Shown here piece after piece: positions 19,419 through 30,238 of a stretch of DNA of 39,244 nucleotides; the stretch's first letter is position 1, and each line of letters starts with the position of its first letter. A program made the translations under genes and the position numbers. The notes below the pieces were generated by a model. The model saw nothing but the letters and a program-made list of their open reading frames with translations. It was not told the DNA's origin and did no database searches. This DNA comes from Asparagopsis taxiformis. Its lineage: Eukaryota; Rhodophyta; Florideophyceae; Bonnemaisoniales; Bonnemaisoniaceae. The stretch lies in assembly GCA_030407315.1 (NCBI GenBank), contig JALQPE010000085.1, positions 1-39,244 of the forward strand. Direction: 5' to 3'.

Positions 19419-22400
19419 CTAATTCTGATGATATTTGTCAAGAAGTTCCTGACAATTTTTAAGGTTTTCTATGGAAAGCCAGGAATTTTCGTGATCTGGA
19501 TAACCTTTCCATTTCACGAGATATTGGAGTTTCCTGTGTCTTTTTCTGTGGTGAAGAATTCTCTCAACTTCATATTCGTCAGAGTTTGTTGAAAGTTTGA
19601 TCGGTGGCGGTGGTACTGGTTTTCGCTCGAATGTGTCCTCTACGTAAGGTTTGAGGAGGCTAGAGTGAAATGCATTGTGGATTTTGCGATCGATCATTGG
19701 TTGGGGAAGGTTCAATCGAAAAGTAACTTCATTGATCTTCTCAGTGATTTCGAATGGTCCACAAAACTTTGGGTGAAGCTTTCTTGTACCCGATCCATCT
19801 TCAAGGGTTAGGTTTGCTGTGGACAGCATGACCTTGTCATTGACCTTGAATGGAGTCGGTAAACGCTTCCTATTGGCTTGCTTTGCCATTGATTCATTTG
19901 CTTTCTTTATGTTTTCGATGGCTTGTTTGGTAGCTTTTCCTATGGTGGATATGAATTTTTCTGCAGTCGGGTTTTCTGTTTCTAAGGTTTCTATGGGAAG
20001 GGTCCTAGGGTGTTGCCCATATGTGAGGAAGAAGGGTGTGAAACTAGTGGCAGCATGTATTGAAGAGTTGTAAGCTACTTCAAAGTGGGCTAAGTATTCG
20101 TCCCAGTTGGTTTTGTTGTAGTTAGCGAAGGCTCTAATCATTTCCTCAATCTTTCGATTAAGTATCTCTGTTTGTCCATCCGTTTGTGGATGGTATGCGG
20201 ACGATGGTGATATCTTGGTTTTCAAGGTATGGAAAAGAGACTTCCAGAATTTGCTCATAAATACTGGATCGCGGTCACTAATGATTACTGAGGGGAGTCC
20301 ATGGTGTCGATAAATGTTCTCGAAGAATAACTTTGCTGTTTCAACAGCGTTTGGGTCTCTTTCATACGGGATGATTCGGAGTAGCTTAGATAATCGATCA
20401 ACTACAACGAACATTCCGGTGTTGCCTTTCCTGGTTTTGGGTAGAGGTGTCACAAAGTCCATGGTGATGTGTGTCCACTTCCCCGAAGGGGGTTCTAATG
20501 GTTGAAGTAGTCCGAATGGTTTATGGTTTGGAGCCTTAGTTCTTTGGCATGTATCACATGAAGTGACATATTCTCTAATGGTTTGTTTCATTTTCTTCCA
20601 GTAATATTTTGTAGCTATTCTGTGGCAAGTTTTCTTTATTCCAAGGTGACCAGATTGTGGGGTATCATGATGATCATGTAGTAATTGAAGTCGATAGGTC
20701 CCTTTCGGTACACATAATCGTTCTTTGTAGTACAGAAGGTTGTTTTCTTTTCGGAAGGAGTTCTTCGGTGATTTGTATACTTCTTGGAACTCAGGATCCT
20801 TGGTATAATCTTCTTCTTTTATCTTTGCGTTGCCGTCTGATGCAAAGTACGTAGCATTGGTTTCAAACTGTGATGTTATGGATATTGCTTTCGTCAGAAG
20901 AGAGTGGTCTCTAGGGGCGGTTGGTTCTTTGTTCAGAAATTGTCTGGAGAGTGCGTCAGCTACTTTGTTTGTTTTCCCTTTTATTGGAATTATTTTGAAG
21001 TCGAACGAGACAATTGATTCAAGCCATCTTACTTGTCTTTGGGATAGTTGCTTTTGGGTTTCCAAATATCTGAGGGGATAGTGATCAGTGTAAACGGTAA
21101 ATGGTCTACCATGGAGATATGCTCTCCATGTTCGAAGTGTATCGATGATGGCCAGGAGCTCTCTTTCATGAGCTGCATACTTTTGTTCGGCTGCATTGAG
21201 AGTTCTGGAGTAGAATGCAACAGGTCGGTATCTATTTGTGTCCTTTTGTTCCAGGACAGCACCAATTGCAAATTGAGAAGCATCGGTTGTGACAACTATG
21301 TCCTTTTCTGGGTGGAAGGGCATTAGTACTGGGGTTCGAGTCATCACTGTTTTCAGTGTGGTAAAGGATTGTTCGGCGGAGGGGTTCCACGTGAATGGAG
21401 CATTTTTCGTGAGTTCTGTGAGTGGTTTTGCTATGGCTGAGCAGTTTCCGATGAATCTGCGATAATAATTGACTAGGCCCAGGAAAGACTGGACGTCTCG
21501 TTTGTTCCTTGGCCTTGGCCATTCTTTGATGGTTTTGATCTTGGTTTCTTCAACTGATATTCCTCCTGGTGTGAGAACATGTCCTAAGTATTCTATCTCT
21601 TGTACTGCGAAAGAACACTTTGACATTTTTGCGTACAACTGATTCTTGCGGAGTCTCTGCAGAACTAGCTCAATGTGGTGAAGATGATCGGTAAATGAGG
21701 AGCTATAAATGAGTATATCATCCAGATATACTATAACAAAGTGATCTAGGTAATCTCTGAAAAGATCATTCATCAACGTCATGAACGTTGCAGGAGCATT
21801 GGATAATCCGAAGGGAAGCACAAGGAACTCGAAGTGTCCGTACCGGGTTCGGAACGCGGTTAGTGGGATAGAGTCCTTTTCTAAGCGTACTTGATGGTAT
21901 CCAGATCTTAGGTCGATTTTACTGAAGTATTTGGCGTCCTTCAGCTGGTCAAAGATATCATCAATTCTAGGGAGCGGGTAGCTGTTCTTCACAGTGAGGC
22001 GATTGAGGGCTCGATAATCGATACACATACGTAGTGCACCGTCTTTTTTACTCACAAATAGAACTGGAGCACCCCAAGGGCTGCAACTTGGCTGGATAAA
22101 TCCTGCTTCCAGGAGTTCATCGAGTTGTTTCTTAAGCTCTCTGAGTTCAGGTGGGGACATCCGATACAGACCTCTTTTCTGTGGAATACTTTCGGGAACT
22201 AGGTCTATTCGGAAGTCAATTTTTCTTTGGGGAGGTAATCCTTTGGGCAACGTTTCTGGGAAAACGTCATTGTACTTTCCTAGAATTTGTTCGACATGTT
22301 TAGGAAGTTTTTGTTCGGAGGTCTCTGGTTTATTTGGGTTCAATACGACTGCAAACAAAGGGAAATTTTCTTCGTAGTCTCGGGTCATTGCGCTTAGTGA

Positions 22401-22979
22401 AATACTTTCGCAAAGATGAAATTCATTTGCGTAGATGGTAAATTTTTTGTTTCGGTGGGAGAATGAGATTTGGTTCGAGTGGTTATCAATGGTGGCAAAA
22501 TGGTTGGAGTGCCAATCCTTGCCGAGGATGGCATCATGATTTAACGGGCAGACAGCGAATGACAACTGCTCTGTGTACCCTTGAATCTGTAGACTGATAG
22601 TAGACTTGGTTTGTTCTAAGGTTTGTGTATTCTTGTTGGCCATGGTGGCTAGGTGATTTGTGTCCTTGATCGGAATTTTGTTCGATAAGCAAAACGATCT
22701 GTTCACGTAACTGATCTCGGAACCAGGGTCAAACATGAGTTTTGCTCTAACCCCATTTATTTTTCCAGACGACACTAGTAATCCTATACCAGCTCGTTTG
22801 AATGGATCTGGAGTTGTTTCAAAGGGAACTAGGGGAGGGCTTCTTACCATAGTAGGAATTTCTATGGGGTTCTGGACGTCTTGGGACGGAGATTCGACTA
22901 GTTCCGTTTGCCTTTTGGGCAGTTTTTGGCAATATGCCCTGGTTGGCGACAGCGGAGGCAAAGCCCTTTCTTCATGCAT
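19419..22979 (-). CDS. pol: Pol: protease, reverse transcriptase, RNase H, integrase, chromodomain
   Basis: The open frame is 1186 residues, but translation probably enters by frameshift near residue 22. Domains in order: aspartic protease with DPGS at 84-87 (usual motif DTG/DSG, so the Pro is unusual); reverse transcriptase with YLDD at 418-421; RNase H with TTDAS near 564 and HERE at 604-607; integrase with the zinc residues H771, H778, C808, C811 and catalytic D841, D902, E938 (35 residues between the last two, the exact D,D35E spacing); a GPF motif at 1074-1076; and a chromodomain at about 1134-1183 with likely cage residues Y1136, W1157, W1167. The chromodomain directs integration to marked chromatin. 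All key residues are intact. Confidence 0.95.
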   Translation of the reverse strand: MHEERALPPLSPTRAYCQKLPKRQTELVESPSQDVQNPIEIPTMVRSPPLVPFETTPDPFKRAGIGLLVSSGKINGVRAKLMFDPGSEISYVNRSFCLSNKIPIKDTNHLATMANKNTQTLEQTKSTISLQIQGYTEQLSFAVCPLNHDAILGKDWHSNHFATIDNHSNQISFSHRNKKFTIYANEFHLCESISLSAMTRDYEENFPLFAVVLNPNKPETSEQKLPKHVEQILGKYNDVFPETLPKGLPPQRKIDFRIDLVPESIPQKRGLYRMSPPELRELKKQLDELLEAGFIQPSCSPWGAPVLFVSKKDGALRMCIDYRALNRLTVKNSYPLPRIDDIFDQLKDAKYFSKIDLRSGYHQVRLEKDSIPLTAFRTRYGHFEFLVLPFGLSNAPATFMTLMNDLFRDYLDHFVIVYLDDILIYSSSFTDHLHHIELVLQRLRKNQLYAKMSKCSFAVQEIEYLGHVLTPGGISVEETKIKTIKEWPRPRNKRDVQSFLGLVNYYRRFIGNCSAIAKPLTELTKNAPFTWNPSAEQSFTTLKTVMTRTPVLMPFHPEKDIVVTTDASQFAIGAVLEQKDTNRYRPVAFYSRTLNAAEQKYAAHERELLAIIDTLRTWRAYLHGRPFTVYTDHYPLRYLETQKQLSQRQVRWLESIVSFDFKIIPIKGKTNKVADALSRQFLNKEPTAPRDHSLLTKAISITSQFETNATYFASDGNAKIKEEDYTKDPEFQEVYKSPKNSFRKENNLLYYKERLCVPKGTYRLQLLHDHHDTPQSGHLGIKKTCHRIATKYYWKKMKQTIREYVTSCDTCQRTKAPNHKPFGLLQPLEPPSGKWTHITMDFVTPLPKTRKGNTGMFVVVDRLSKLLRIIPYERDPNAVETAKLFFENIYRHHGLPSVIISDRDPVFMSKFWKSLFHTLKTKISPSSAYHPQTDGQTEILNRKIEEMIRAFANYNKTNWDEYLAHFEVAYNSSIHAATSFTPFFLTYGQHPRTLPIETLETENPTAEKFISTIGKATKQAIENIKKANESMAKQANRKRLPTPFKVNDKVMLSTANLTLEDGSGTRKLHPKFCGPFEITEKINEVTFRLNLPQPMIDRKIHNAFHSSLLKPYVEDTFERKPVPPPPIKLSTNSDEYEVERILHHRKRHRKLQYLVKWKGYPDHENSWLSIENLKNCQELLDKYHQN

Positions 22980-23767
22980 TGTTCTCTTTCTTCTTTGGTT
23001 AACTTTTTGATTTGAATGTTTCCAAGTTCCATGGGGACGGGCCTTGAGGAATTTCCTTCTGGTTTACGGCCATAGTCCTTATTTTTTGAAATACCCCCGT
23101 TGGGTCCAAGGCGGCGGTGAGCAGCTTCAACGCGTTCAGCGTCACGCATTGCCTCGGCAAGGTCACGATAATCTTTGGTACAAAGTTCTTTCCAGATATA
23201 TTGCTTTAAACCCCTGGTATATCGGTCAATTTGTTCTGCCATACTTATAGTTGGGATGTCAAGGAGAATTCTTTGGAAATCATCGTTGAATGATGATACG
23301 TCGCGTACCTGTCTCCAGCGAGCCAATTTATCGCGAGCTACCTTTTCTTTGTTAAGCGTTTCAAAACGAGAGATAATAGCCTTTCTTAAGCAGTTCCATG
23401 TTTTTATTTCGCTTCCATCATCGGTTTTTTGATAAACAATCCACCACTCATGAGCAGCTCCAGATAAATAGCTAACAGCTAGCTGGAGTGAGTCGTCGTC
23501 GGTAGCGTTGGCCAGGTAGTTGTCCATGTGCGTAGCCCAGCTTGTGATCGATCCTCTGCCAGAGAACTTTTCAGGTTGGTGTTTCTTTGGTTTAGGATTG
23601 TCTGATGTTTTAATACTCTGGAGCTCTTCCCTTATACGATCATACGATGCAGCGGCATCGTTTAGGGAGTTCTGTTGGTTATTGATCTGGGAGTTGGCTG
23701 CCTGGAGTTGAGTTTGTAGATCCTGGACAACCTGGGCAAGGTTTTCAATGGTGATGGGATTACTCAT
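22898..23767 (-). CDS. gag: Gag
   Basis: A 289-residue protein. An N-terminal coiled coil of about 60 residues is followed by a capsid-like helical region ([19 protein letters not shown], and the FNDDFQRIL segment typical of Ty3/gypsy retrotransposon gag). A single zinc knuckle [14 protein letters not shown] (C270, C273, H278, C283) packages RNA. Gag overlaps pol by 82 bases; pol lies in the -1 frame. The stop codon falls right after a basic tail. Confidence 0.9.
   Translation of the reverse strand: MSNPITIENLAQVVQDLQTQLQAANSQINNQQNSLNDAAASYDRIREELQSIKTSDNPKPKKHQPEKFSGRGSITSWATHMDNYLANATDDDSLQLAVSYLSGAAHEWWIVYQKTDDGSEIKTWNCLRKAIISRFETLNKEKVARDKLARWRQVRDVSSFNDDFQRILLDIPTISMAEQIDRYTRGLKQYIWKELCTKDYRDLAEAMRDAERVEAAHRRLGPNGGISKNKDYGRKPEGNSSRPVPMELGNIQIKKLTKEEREQCMKKGLCLRCRQPGHIAKNCPKGKRN
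22913..22919 (-). promoter_or_regulatory. -1 ribosomal frameshift site, C CCA AAA
   Basis: In gag's frame the heptamer C_CCA_AAA fits the X_XXY_YYZ slip rule, lies in the gag/pol overlap, and a -1 slip there joins the zinc knuckle to the pol frame (…PK then RQTELV). No other heptamer in the overlap fits the rule exactly. I did not fold the RNA downstream. Confidence 0.7.
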
Positions 23768-23813
23768 TTTTTTGTTTTTGAGGAAGAGAGAGAGTGTGTG
23801 TGTTTACTACGTT

Positions 23814-24731
23814 CTAATGGTTCACTCCAAGTCCTACGCGCTCACGATGCTTAGCACTCTTGATGTGACGAGTATAGTCTTCGATAGAGACGAAGGAACG
23901 ATCACACGGGCGACAGTTTAATTCGACTTGATGGTTTCGAACTCGGCGCTTGTGCTTTTCGGAATCGATGTGGGCTAGAAATTGAGCCCTGGTCTTGGCT
24001 GATTTTCGGCAAAGTGTGCAGTCGAAACTTCTTGTGGGAGTCTTTGGTTTAGGGTTCCTCTTGGCTTCTTTGTATGTTGCGGTTCGGAGAAGATGCTGCG
24101 AGGAACGGTCGTCGATTGGCAACAAGGTGCGCTGCGGAGGGATAGTGGTCGAAGCAGAGGCGCGATGTGAGCTAGGAGTTGCTCTGGGGGCCGGTATGTT
24201 TTGTCGGGAGACCGTCTTTCCGAGAATACGATGAGTATTGCCGACCTTCTTGGGCGTGTTCGGAGCGTCCGACTTGGGTGCCACCGTGAATCGAGGGAAA
24301 GCAGCCCGGGGCGGTTGAGCACGAGGGGCGGGTCGAAGACGTGGGGTAGGAAGAATGGTCTTCTTCGTGATCGGAGGGCGAATGGCGAGGCGAAGGGTCA
24401 CTCTCGGCACGAAGGCGGGGAGAACCGCTTTAGGCTTGGCGATAGCAGGAGGTAAAGGGCGGAAGTCGTCGTCAAGGTCGATGACGGTCGGCGGCGGAGC
24501 GGGCGGAGTATCGACGGTGGGGGTCTGTGGGGTGGTGTCGGCTCTAAGGGCGACGATCCCAAACGGCGGAGTCTGCGGGGGCCGAGTGAGGGGGGAACTC
24601 GGGAATGCGGCACTATCGTCGGAGCGGTATTCCGACGGGGAGTCTGGGGTTCTGTGGGAAAAAGATCGTGGTCCGGCCACTGTCCAACAGGAAAAATCCT
24701 CAAGATGGTTAGTCAAGTCGTAGTCAGTCAC
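23814..24731 (-). CDS. Chromovirus upstream ORF: two U1-type zinc fingers and a SUMO-binding-like motif
   Basis: A 305-residue ORF between the primer site and gag, ending 46 bases before gag's start. The first about 230 residues are Pro/Thr/Arg-rich and disordered and contain VIDLDDDF, an acidic hydrophobic core like a SUMO-interacting motif. The C-terminus has two CxxC-x12-H-x5-H fingers (C238, C241, H254, H260 and C273, C276, H289, H295) of the U1/matrin type that bind double-stranded RNA or DNA. An ORF ahead of gag is unusual for chromoviruses. It could bind the genome RNA, or target integration through SUMO-modified chromatin proteins; neither is shown. Confidence 0.75.
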   Translation of the reverse strand: MTDYDLTNHLEDFSCWTVAGPRSFSHRTPDSPSEYRSDDSAAFPSSPLTRPPQTPPFGIVALRADTTPQTPTVDTPPAPPPTVIDLDDDFRPLPPAIAKPKAVLPAFVPRVTLRLAIRPPITKKTILPTPRLRPAPRAQPPRAAFPRFTVAPKSDAPNTPKKVGNTHRILGKTVSRQNIPAPRATPSSHRASASTTIPPQRTLLPIDDRSSQHLLRTATYKEAKRNPKPKTPTRSFDCTLCRKSAKTRAQFLAHIDSEKHKRRVRNHQVELNCRPCDRSFVSIEDYTRHIKSAKHRERVGLGVNH

Positions 24732-24800
24732 ACAACAGCGTAGACTCGATAGGAGAACTAGACTGCTGTGTGAAGCCAGAGATGGAGAAGTGGCGGGAAC

Positions 24801-24818
24801 TTACTTGCGATGCTACCA
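24801..24818 (-). other. Primer-binding site, initiator Met tRNA type
   Basis: Three bases inside the 5' LTR the element reads TGGTAGCATCGCAAG, complementary to a tRNA 3' end ...GATGCTACCA. The tRNA implied has U72 before A73-CCA, hence an A1-U72 pair, the mark of eukaryotic initiator tRNA. The host tRNA itself is not in the window. Confidence 0.7.
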
Positions 24819-24904
24819 AGCTGTGGGGGTTAAGGCACAACTTGGGAGAAGATGTTCCGGTCGAAGGTACCTCCGAATCCCTGAGGTGGGGAGCGGAGGG
24901 TAGT

Positions 24905-24911
24905 TTATATA
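24905..24911 (-). promoter_or_regulatory. TATA box of the 5' LTR
   Basis: TATATAA in element orientation, at the same offset in both LTRs (18321-18327 in the 3' LTR). The CACGTG repeats lie about 160-290 bases upstream of it. Confidence 0.6.
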
Positions 24912-25070
24912 GACTAGGAGGTAGCTCTAGGAGGGGTAAAATGAAGGGTAACTACGAGGAGCTACGAGGAGTAGGCATCGGGAGATCAACCAATAGGAGA
25001 GGAGAATGGGAGATATTGTTGGTGGTGGCGGATCTGGAAACGGTCATAAGGAGAGTGTGACAGGGAGGGC

Positions 25071-25201
25071 CACGTGTAAGAGTCCAGCAATGTAACACGT
25101 GTAAGAGTCCAGCAATGTAACACGTGTAAGAGTCCAGCAATGTAACACGTGTAAGAGTCCAGCAATGTAACACGTGTAAGAGTCCAGCAATGTAACACGT
25201 G
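25071..25201. promoter_or_regulatory. Array of six CACGTG boxes in U3
   Basis: CACGTG recurs at 25-bp spacing: 25071, 25096, 25121, 25146, 25171 and 25196. The 3' LTR has four (18487, 18512, 18537, 18562). CACGTG is the E-box/G-box core bound by many bHLH and bZIP factors, so this is a candidate enhancer; binding here is inference. Confidence 0.6.
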
Positions 25202-25449
25202 TAAGTCACATGACAGGTGTTGTAAGTCTATCATAACATGTAAGTAGCCTGCTCAAGTGTCTCCTAGGTGGTGTAAGGTATGTGGAAAGCTGTAAGTAGC
25301 CTCGTAGGAGTGGTTACTGTAAGCTTCCCTTGTAGTTGGGAGCTTTGGTCTCTGTGGAATGGTACTATCTTATTGGTTGGTCGGGGTATGGTGTTATAAG
25401 AACAGGAATCTAGTGTTTACCATGAGGTCTAGAGGGCTGATCCCTGACA

Positions 25450-25454
25450 GTTCG
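25450..25454. repeat. Target-site duplication GTTCG (right)
   Basis: Directly follows the terminal CA of the right LTR and matches 18233-18237. Confidence 0.9.
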
Positions 25455-28400
25455 CGGTTCGTTACCGACGTGTGTAGCGCCAACGGTGGCGGTGGATTCG
25501 TGAGAATCAAATCGAAGGGCGTCGTGCCCGTGCTCGAATGCACATGCGTGTTGTACGCAAACGTTAACGCCGATGCGTATCGATCCCAGTCGTTCTGGTT
25601 TTCCGTTCACGTAATTGCGCAGCATCGCCAGGATCGTCTGTTTGTAGCGCTCCACCTGCCCGTTTCGTTTGGGGGTGGTACGTCGACGAAAGACGTTCGT
25701 CACGCCGATTTCGTTGCAGACCGCTGGAAAACTTAGCAGCGAACTGCTTTCCGTTATCGCTTATGAGCGTCCGTGGGGGTCCATACGAGAAGACCCCGCG
25801 TTGACGAACGCGCTCGCCACGTTGGCGGAATTGATATTTCGTAGAGGTACGACTCTGGTTAGCTTCGTAAAGCGTCCGTTATAACGAGGATAAATCCGTT
25901 ACCAAACGCGTGGTCTTCGTAAGCGGGACCTAGTATGTCGATACATAGGTCTCGCAGCGGCTCCGTAGCCGGAAATAAACGTAACAGGTTCGTCCGTTTG
26001 CGAAGCTTCACGCGGTTCTTCGCACATCCGACGCAGTTTCGTACCGTTGCGTGGATGTCGGCGGCCATCGCGGGGCCAGTAGTACGTCCTCCGTAGGGTA
26101 TAGTACATACGCGTTTGTCCGGGATGTCCAGCGAGGACGTGGTGGTGCGTTAACTCCAGTAGCCGCGGCCGTAACGAAGCCGGCACAACGATTTGTTGTA
26201 CGTTCCTCGTCGTGAGGGTTCCGGCGTCGGAGTAAGCCATCGTGGCCTTCGAAGAATGCAGCGTCCTGCGTGTCGGACTGTCGTGTCAGTATCGTTTGAC
26301 AGAACGCGTCCTCGCGTTGAGCTTCGATAAGCTCGTCCCTCGTAATGGGAAGCTGAACGTCAGCTGGTGGCACGCGTGCCGAATCGTCTTCGGCAGCGCG
26401 CTGTTCGTCGAGGAAATCCGGTTCCTCGTCAAGAACGTCATCGAGCGACGCGTCGCGGTTGAACTCGAGGCCATCGTGGCCAGCCGTCGTGGCTGATGTT
26501 CGTTCATCACGAGTCTCATTCGACGGGTCGTCGTGACCCCCGGCATTCGTCTCCTTTTTACGTACGGACGTCGATCGTCCTTGCCCATTTCGTGTGGGTT
26601 GTCGCCGACTGCGAGTCGTCACGAGGACCGCGTCCCCGTACGATGGTGCGTCATCGTCGACGGGTCGACCGTCGTCATACGTAGATATCACACGTGATAA
26701 AGCATCAGGTACCTGGTGCACGCGCCCAGGCCTGTACGTAACTTCGAAATCGAATTCGGCAACGCGTAGCCTCCATCGTAGTAGTCGTCCGGACGCGTCC
26801 GTCAACGTCATCAGCCAACATAAGGCTTCGTGGTCCGTACGTACGGTGAACCGCTGACCCTCTACGTAGGGTCGGAGCGACGTTATCGCCCAAACGACGG
26901 AGTAGCACTCGCGCTCGGTCGCCGAGTAACCGCGTTCGTTTCGTTAAGGGTCTTCGACCAGTACCCAATCGGCACCCATTCGTTGGGCTTATCTTCGTTT
27001 TGCTGCTGGAGCAACGTAGTCTCCCAGCTGATACGCCGACGCGTCGGTATCGATCATGAACGGACGTCCCGCCTTCGGAAGGTGCAATACGGTGGCGACA
27101 CCAGTATTGTCTTCAACGTTTCAAACGCATTCGTTTGCGCGTCCGTTGGGTTCGTCCAATCGGGGAAGCTTCCTTCTTCAACATCGTGTTGAGTGGCCGA
27201 GCGATCTCGGCATACGCCTTTACGAAGCGGCGGTAAACGTTGGCCGCGCCCAAAACCGATCGACATTGCGTCTTGTCGCGTGGGAACGTAGCCGTACGAA
27301 AGGCTTCCTTGTTCCGTGCTGCGACGTGCAGCTTCCCTGGGTAATCACGTGCCCCAGGTAGTCAACTCGTGGTTGAAAGAACGAGCACTTCGTGAGCTTT
27401 AACGTTACTCCTGCTGCGCGTAGCAGGGAAAGCACCTGGTCAACGTGACCAAGGTGAGACTCGAGGTCCTTTCGAAAAGACGATTACGTCGTCTAAGTAA
27501 ACTAGGCACGATTGCCAACGTACTCCGGAGAGGATTATGTCCAAAGTCCGCTGAAACGTAGCGGGGGCATTTCGTAGCCCGAATGGCATTCGCACGTAGC
27601 GATACGTTCCATGAAAGACGTAAACGTTGTCTTATCACGGTCCTCGGCGGAGACGGGCACTGCCAGTAACCGGCGTTACAATCGAGTGTCGTGAAGATGG
27701 CGGCGTCGCCCAGCGAATCGAGGCAATCTTCCATATGAGGAAGCGGGGTACGAATCGGCGATCGTTTTCCGCGTTCAAACGCCTGTAGTCGACACAGAAA
27801 CGTTGGATCCGTCCTTCTTCGGCACCAATACGATTGGTGACGCCCATTCGCTGGACGGGGGTTCGATAACCCCTTCGTTGAGCATCTTCGTGATCTGCTC
27901 CTCGGCTATCGTACGTAGAGCCGGACCCTGACGATAGGGCATTGAACGTATGGGCCGCGTGCCCGGTTCGAGTTCGATTCGATGCTCCGTAGCATTGATT
28001 TCGCCGAGGCGACCACTCGTCCACATTGACGAATGTGTGGCTAGCATCTCGTGGATGCGCTTTCGTAAATCCTCGTCGTCGAGGTGCGACAAATCGATTG
28101 TCGACTGCCAATCCGTGGCGGGGTCGTTCCCCTTTTCGTTGACCAACGGGTCTGGCGTTTCGTCGCCAAACTCGTTCGTATTTGTCCGCGTCGTCGCGTC
28201 GACTAGCGGTAGGTTCAAAACCTTCGCGAGGGCTTCGCCGCCCTCACGCTTGAGTGGGACGATTCCCAACGGGGAGCGTACCGCGTACGCAATCGTCGCG
28301 CCTTTCGGCAATTCGCGGTCCTTCTTCGTGAAGTTCGACACGATGATAGAGAACGTCTCTCTCGGTCTACGTCCGACGTCCGCCACTCCGTGGCTATGCG

Positions 28401-29111
28401 TAGCCCATGCCGGAATTGCACTGACGCTTTCGGTTCGAGGACACGAGTCCGGTCGCGTCCGTCGTCACGTTGACGGTCCGTTGCGACATCGCCGGTACAC
28501 GCGTGTACTTCGTCAAGCGAACCGAGAACGTTCGGCTCGGCCGATTCGCGGCCGCGTTACGCTCGCGGCGTTTCGGGTGCTCCACATTTGTGATTCGTCT
28601 CTTCCCCCTCCTCGTACGGAGTCGTCGTATACCCTCCGCGATAATGGGTATCGTATCTCCTCGATGGAGCTCGATCGTTTGCGCTCGACAGCGTATAGCA
28701 TCGACATGCTTCGACATGAACGACGTGCCATTATGACGGGGACAGCCAGCGTGTTGGCTACGAAGAATTTTACGCGGAACAGCGAGTTCCCAGCCTGACG
28801 CGAAGCAGGATGGCGCCTTCGATAGGCAAACGTCGCCCGTTGGCGTCTCCGAGCTTCGGTAGCTCTTCGTCACGTAGACAGCGGTCGACCCAGTCGTAGG
28901 GTAGTAAACTTGTTCGTATCAAGTTGTAGCCGCTGCACGTATCCATCGCGATGGTAATCGCCCTCATCACGTTGAGGTCTAGTCCTATCGTTCCGGACAC
29001 GATATAATGCTCGTCGACGCAGTAGGCACGTATGCCCGTCGAGACCAACGGTTCGGTCCTGACCGGCGCGCGGTCCACGTCTTCGCTAGCGATTCGTCGC
29101 TTCACCGTATG
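25450..29111 (-). pseudogene. Decayed Ty3/gypsy pol (segment 2)
   Basis: The pieces of a gypsy polyprotein can be followed on the minus strand in several frames: a protease-like IAMDTCSGYNLIR near 28960, a reverse-transcriptase start SPIVLVPKKDG near 27820, TTLDCNAGYWQ near 27680, the catalytic YLDD at 27488-27499, thumb CSFFQPRVDYLGHV near 27380, RNase H remnants and PDALSRV near 26710, an integrase zinc region HVLAGHPG near 26130, a core DILGP near 25930, and PKRNGQVERYKQ near 25670. Damage is mostly one-base indels; CpG is still abundant. No gag or LTR remains on the right: the element is cut at the arm boundary (29111). It was interrupted by the chromovirus. Confidence 0.8.
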
Positions 29112-29242
29112 CGTCTGTGTTTTTCGGAAGTGGACGCGGACGTCCAGTCTCTTAGTACGGGTCCCTAGTCGGCCCCGAGATTTACTAGAACAAATGAACG
29201 TCCGCGTCCGAAAAAAAATAAAATTTTTTTGGATGCGGACGT

Positions 29243-29585
29243 CCACTTTCTCTAGTACATATGGCGGAATACTAGGGCCGACATCCACTTTCTCTAGTAC
29301 ATATGGCGGAATACTAGGACCCGACATCCACTTTCTCTAGTACATATGGCGGACTAGGGCCCGACATCCACTTTCTCTAGTACATATGGCGGAATACTAG
29401 GACCCGACATCCACTTTCTCTAGTACGTTTGGCGGAATACTAGGACCCGACATCCACTTTCTCTAGTACGTTTGGCGGAATACTAGGACCCGACATCCAC
29501 TTTCTCTAGTACGTTTGGCGGAATACTAGGACCCGACATCCACTTTCTCTAGTACGTTTGGCGGAATACTAGGACCCGACATCCA
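29243..29585. repeat. 43-bp minisatellite, eight copies (right arm)
   Basis: Reverse-complement units of the left array. The four units nearest the centre carry the ATATGT variant and the four outer ones AAACGT (as read on the left-arm strand), a block order different from the left. One unit has a short internal deletion. Confidence 0.9.
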
Positions 29586-29705
29586 GTATACAATATATCA
29601 GCGAAAACCGGGAGGGAAGAAATTACAGCGGATGGTAAATTCAGGGCCCATATCGGACCGTATTTTATTCTCTCATTTACGAAACTGCTCGTATACAATA
29701 CGTCT

Positions 29706-29890
29706 CTCTAGAATAGGAAATACATATCTGGTCAGAATAGGAAATAAATACCCGGTTAGAATAGGAAATACGTATCCAGCCAGAATACGGAATACGTATC
29801 CAGCCAGAATACGAAATACGTATCCAGCCAGAATACGGAATATGTATCCAGCCAGAATAGAAATACGTATCCAGCCGGATACAAAATACC
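29706..29890. repeat. 24-bp minisatellite, about seven copies (right arm)
   Basis: Same family as 8640-8741 but longer, mainly of the CGTATCCAGCCAGAATA type. Confidence 0.8.
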
Positions 29891-30238
29891 TGTCAGCATA
29901 TCGTCGATCACCCATTCCCTCACTATCGCGTTCTCCCTACCATCCGAACGCCATGCACCACCATCCGCACATACTTCAAGAACCTCACGACCTTGATTAC
30001 AAAAAATCCGCTCCTTCCCAATTCCATCCCGCTTTCCTCGACACCACCCAGCGCATTAAATCATCAAGACATCAAACACGAACATGGTCAGCAAAATCTT
30101 ACACCACTTGAAACGCACTCTCACTTCTATCGTATGCCCCAAAATATACACATACCAGAAACACCTCACAGCTTCATTCCCCATCTTCCTACATCCTTCT
30201 TCACTCTCCTTCAGTCCTGCCGTTCCTGCTTCACCACT

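Larger units (their letters stand above)
18238..25449 (-). mobile_element. Complete chromovirus (Ty3/gypsy LTR retrotransposon)
   Basis: A 7212-bp element on the minus strand. The LTRs begin TG and end CA; a 5-bp target duplication GTTCG flanks it (18233-18237 and 25450-25454), as expected for a Ty3/gypsy integrase. A primer-binding site, a polypurine tract, gag, pol with a chromodomain and two extra ORFs are present, and none of the four is broken. The LTRs look identical except for the number of a 25-bp repeat (3 against 5), so the insertion is recent. It landed inside the older decayed gypsy element. Confidence 0.95.
24822..25449 (-). repeat. 5' LTR of the chromovirus (628 bp)
   Basis: Carries five 25-bp units starting at 25071, each beginning with CACGTG, plus a sixth CACGTG at 25196. 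This copy acts as the promoter. Apart from the repeat number it reads the same as the 3' LTR. Confidence 0.95.

Noticed and set aside
29032..29340. Protein shared with the C-terminus of the methyltransferase ORF
   Set aside because: Both read the same inverted-repeat and minisatellite DNA; it is not a domain.
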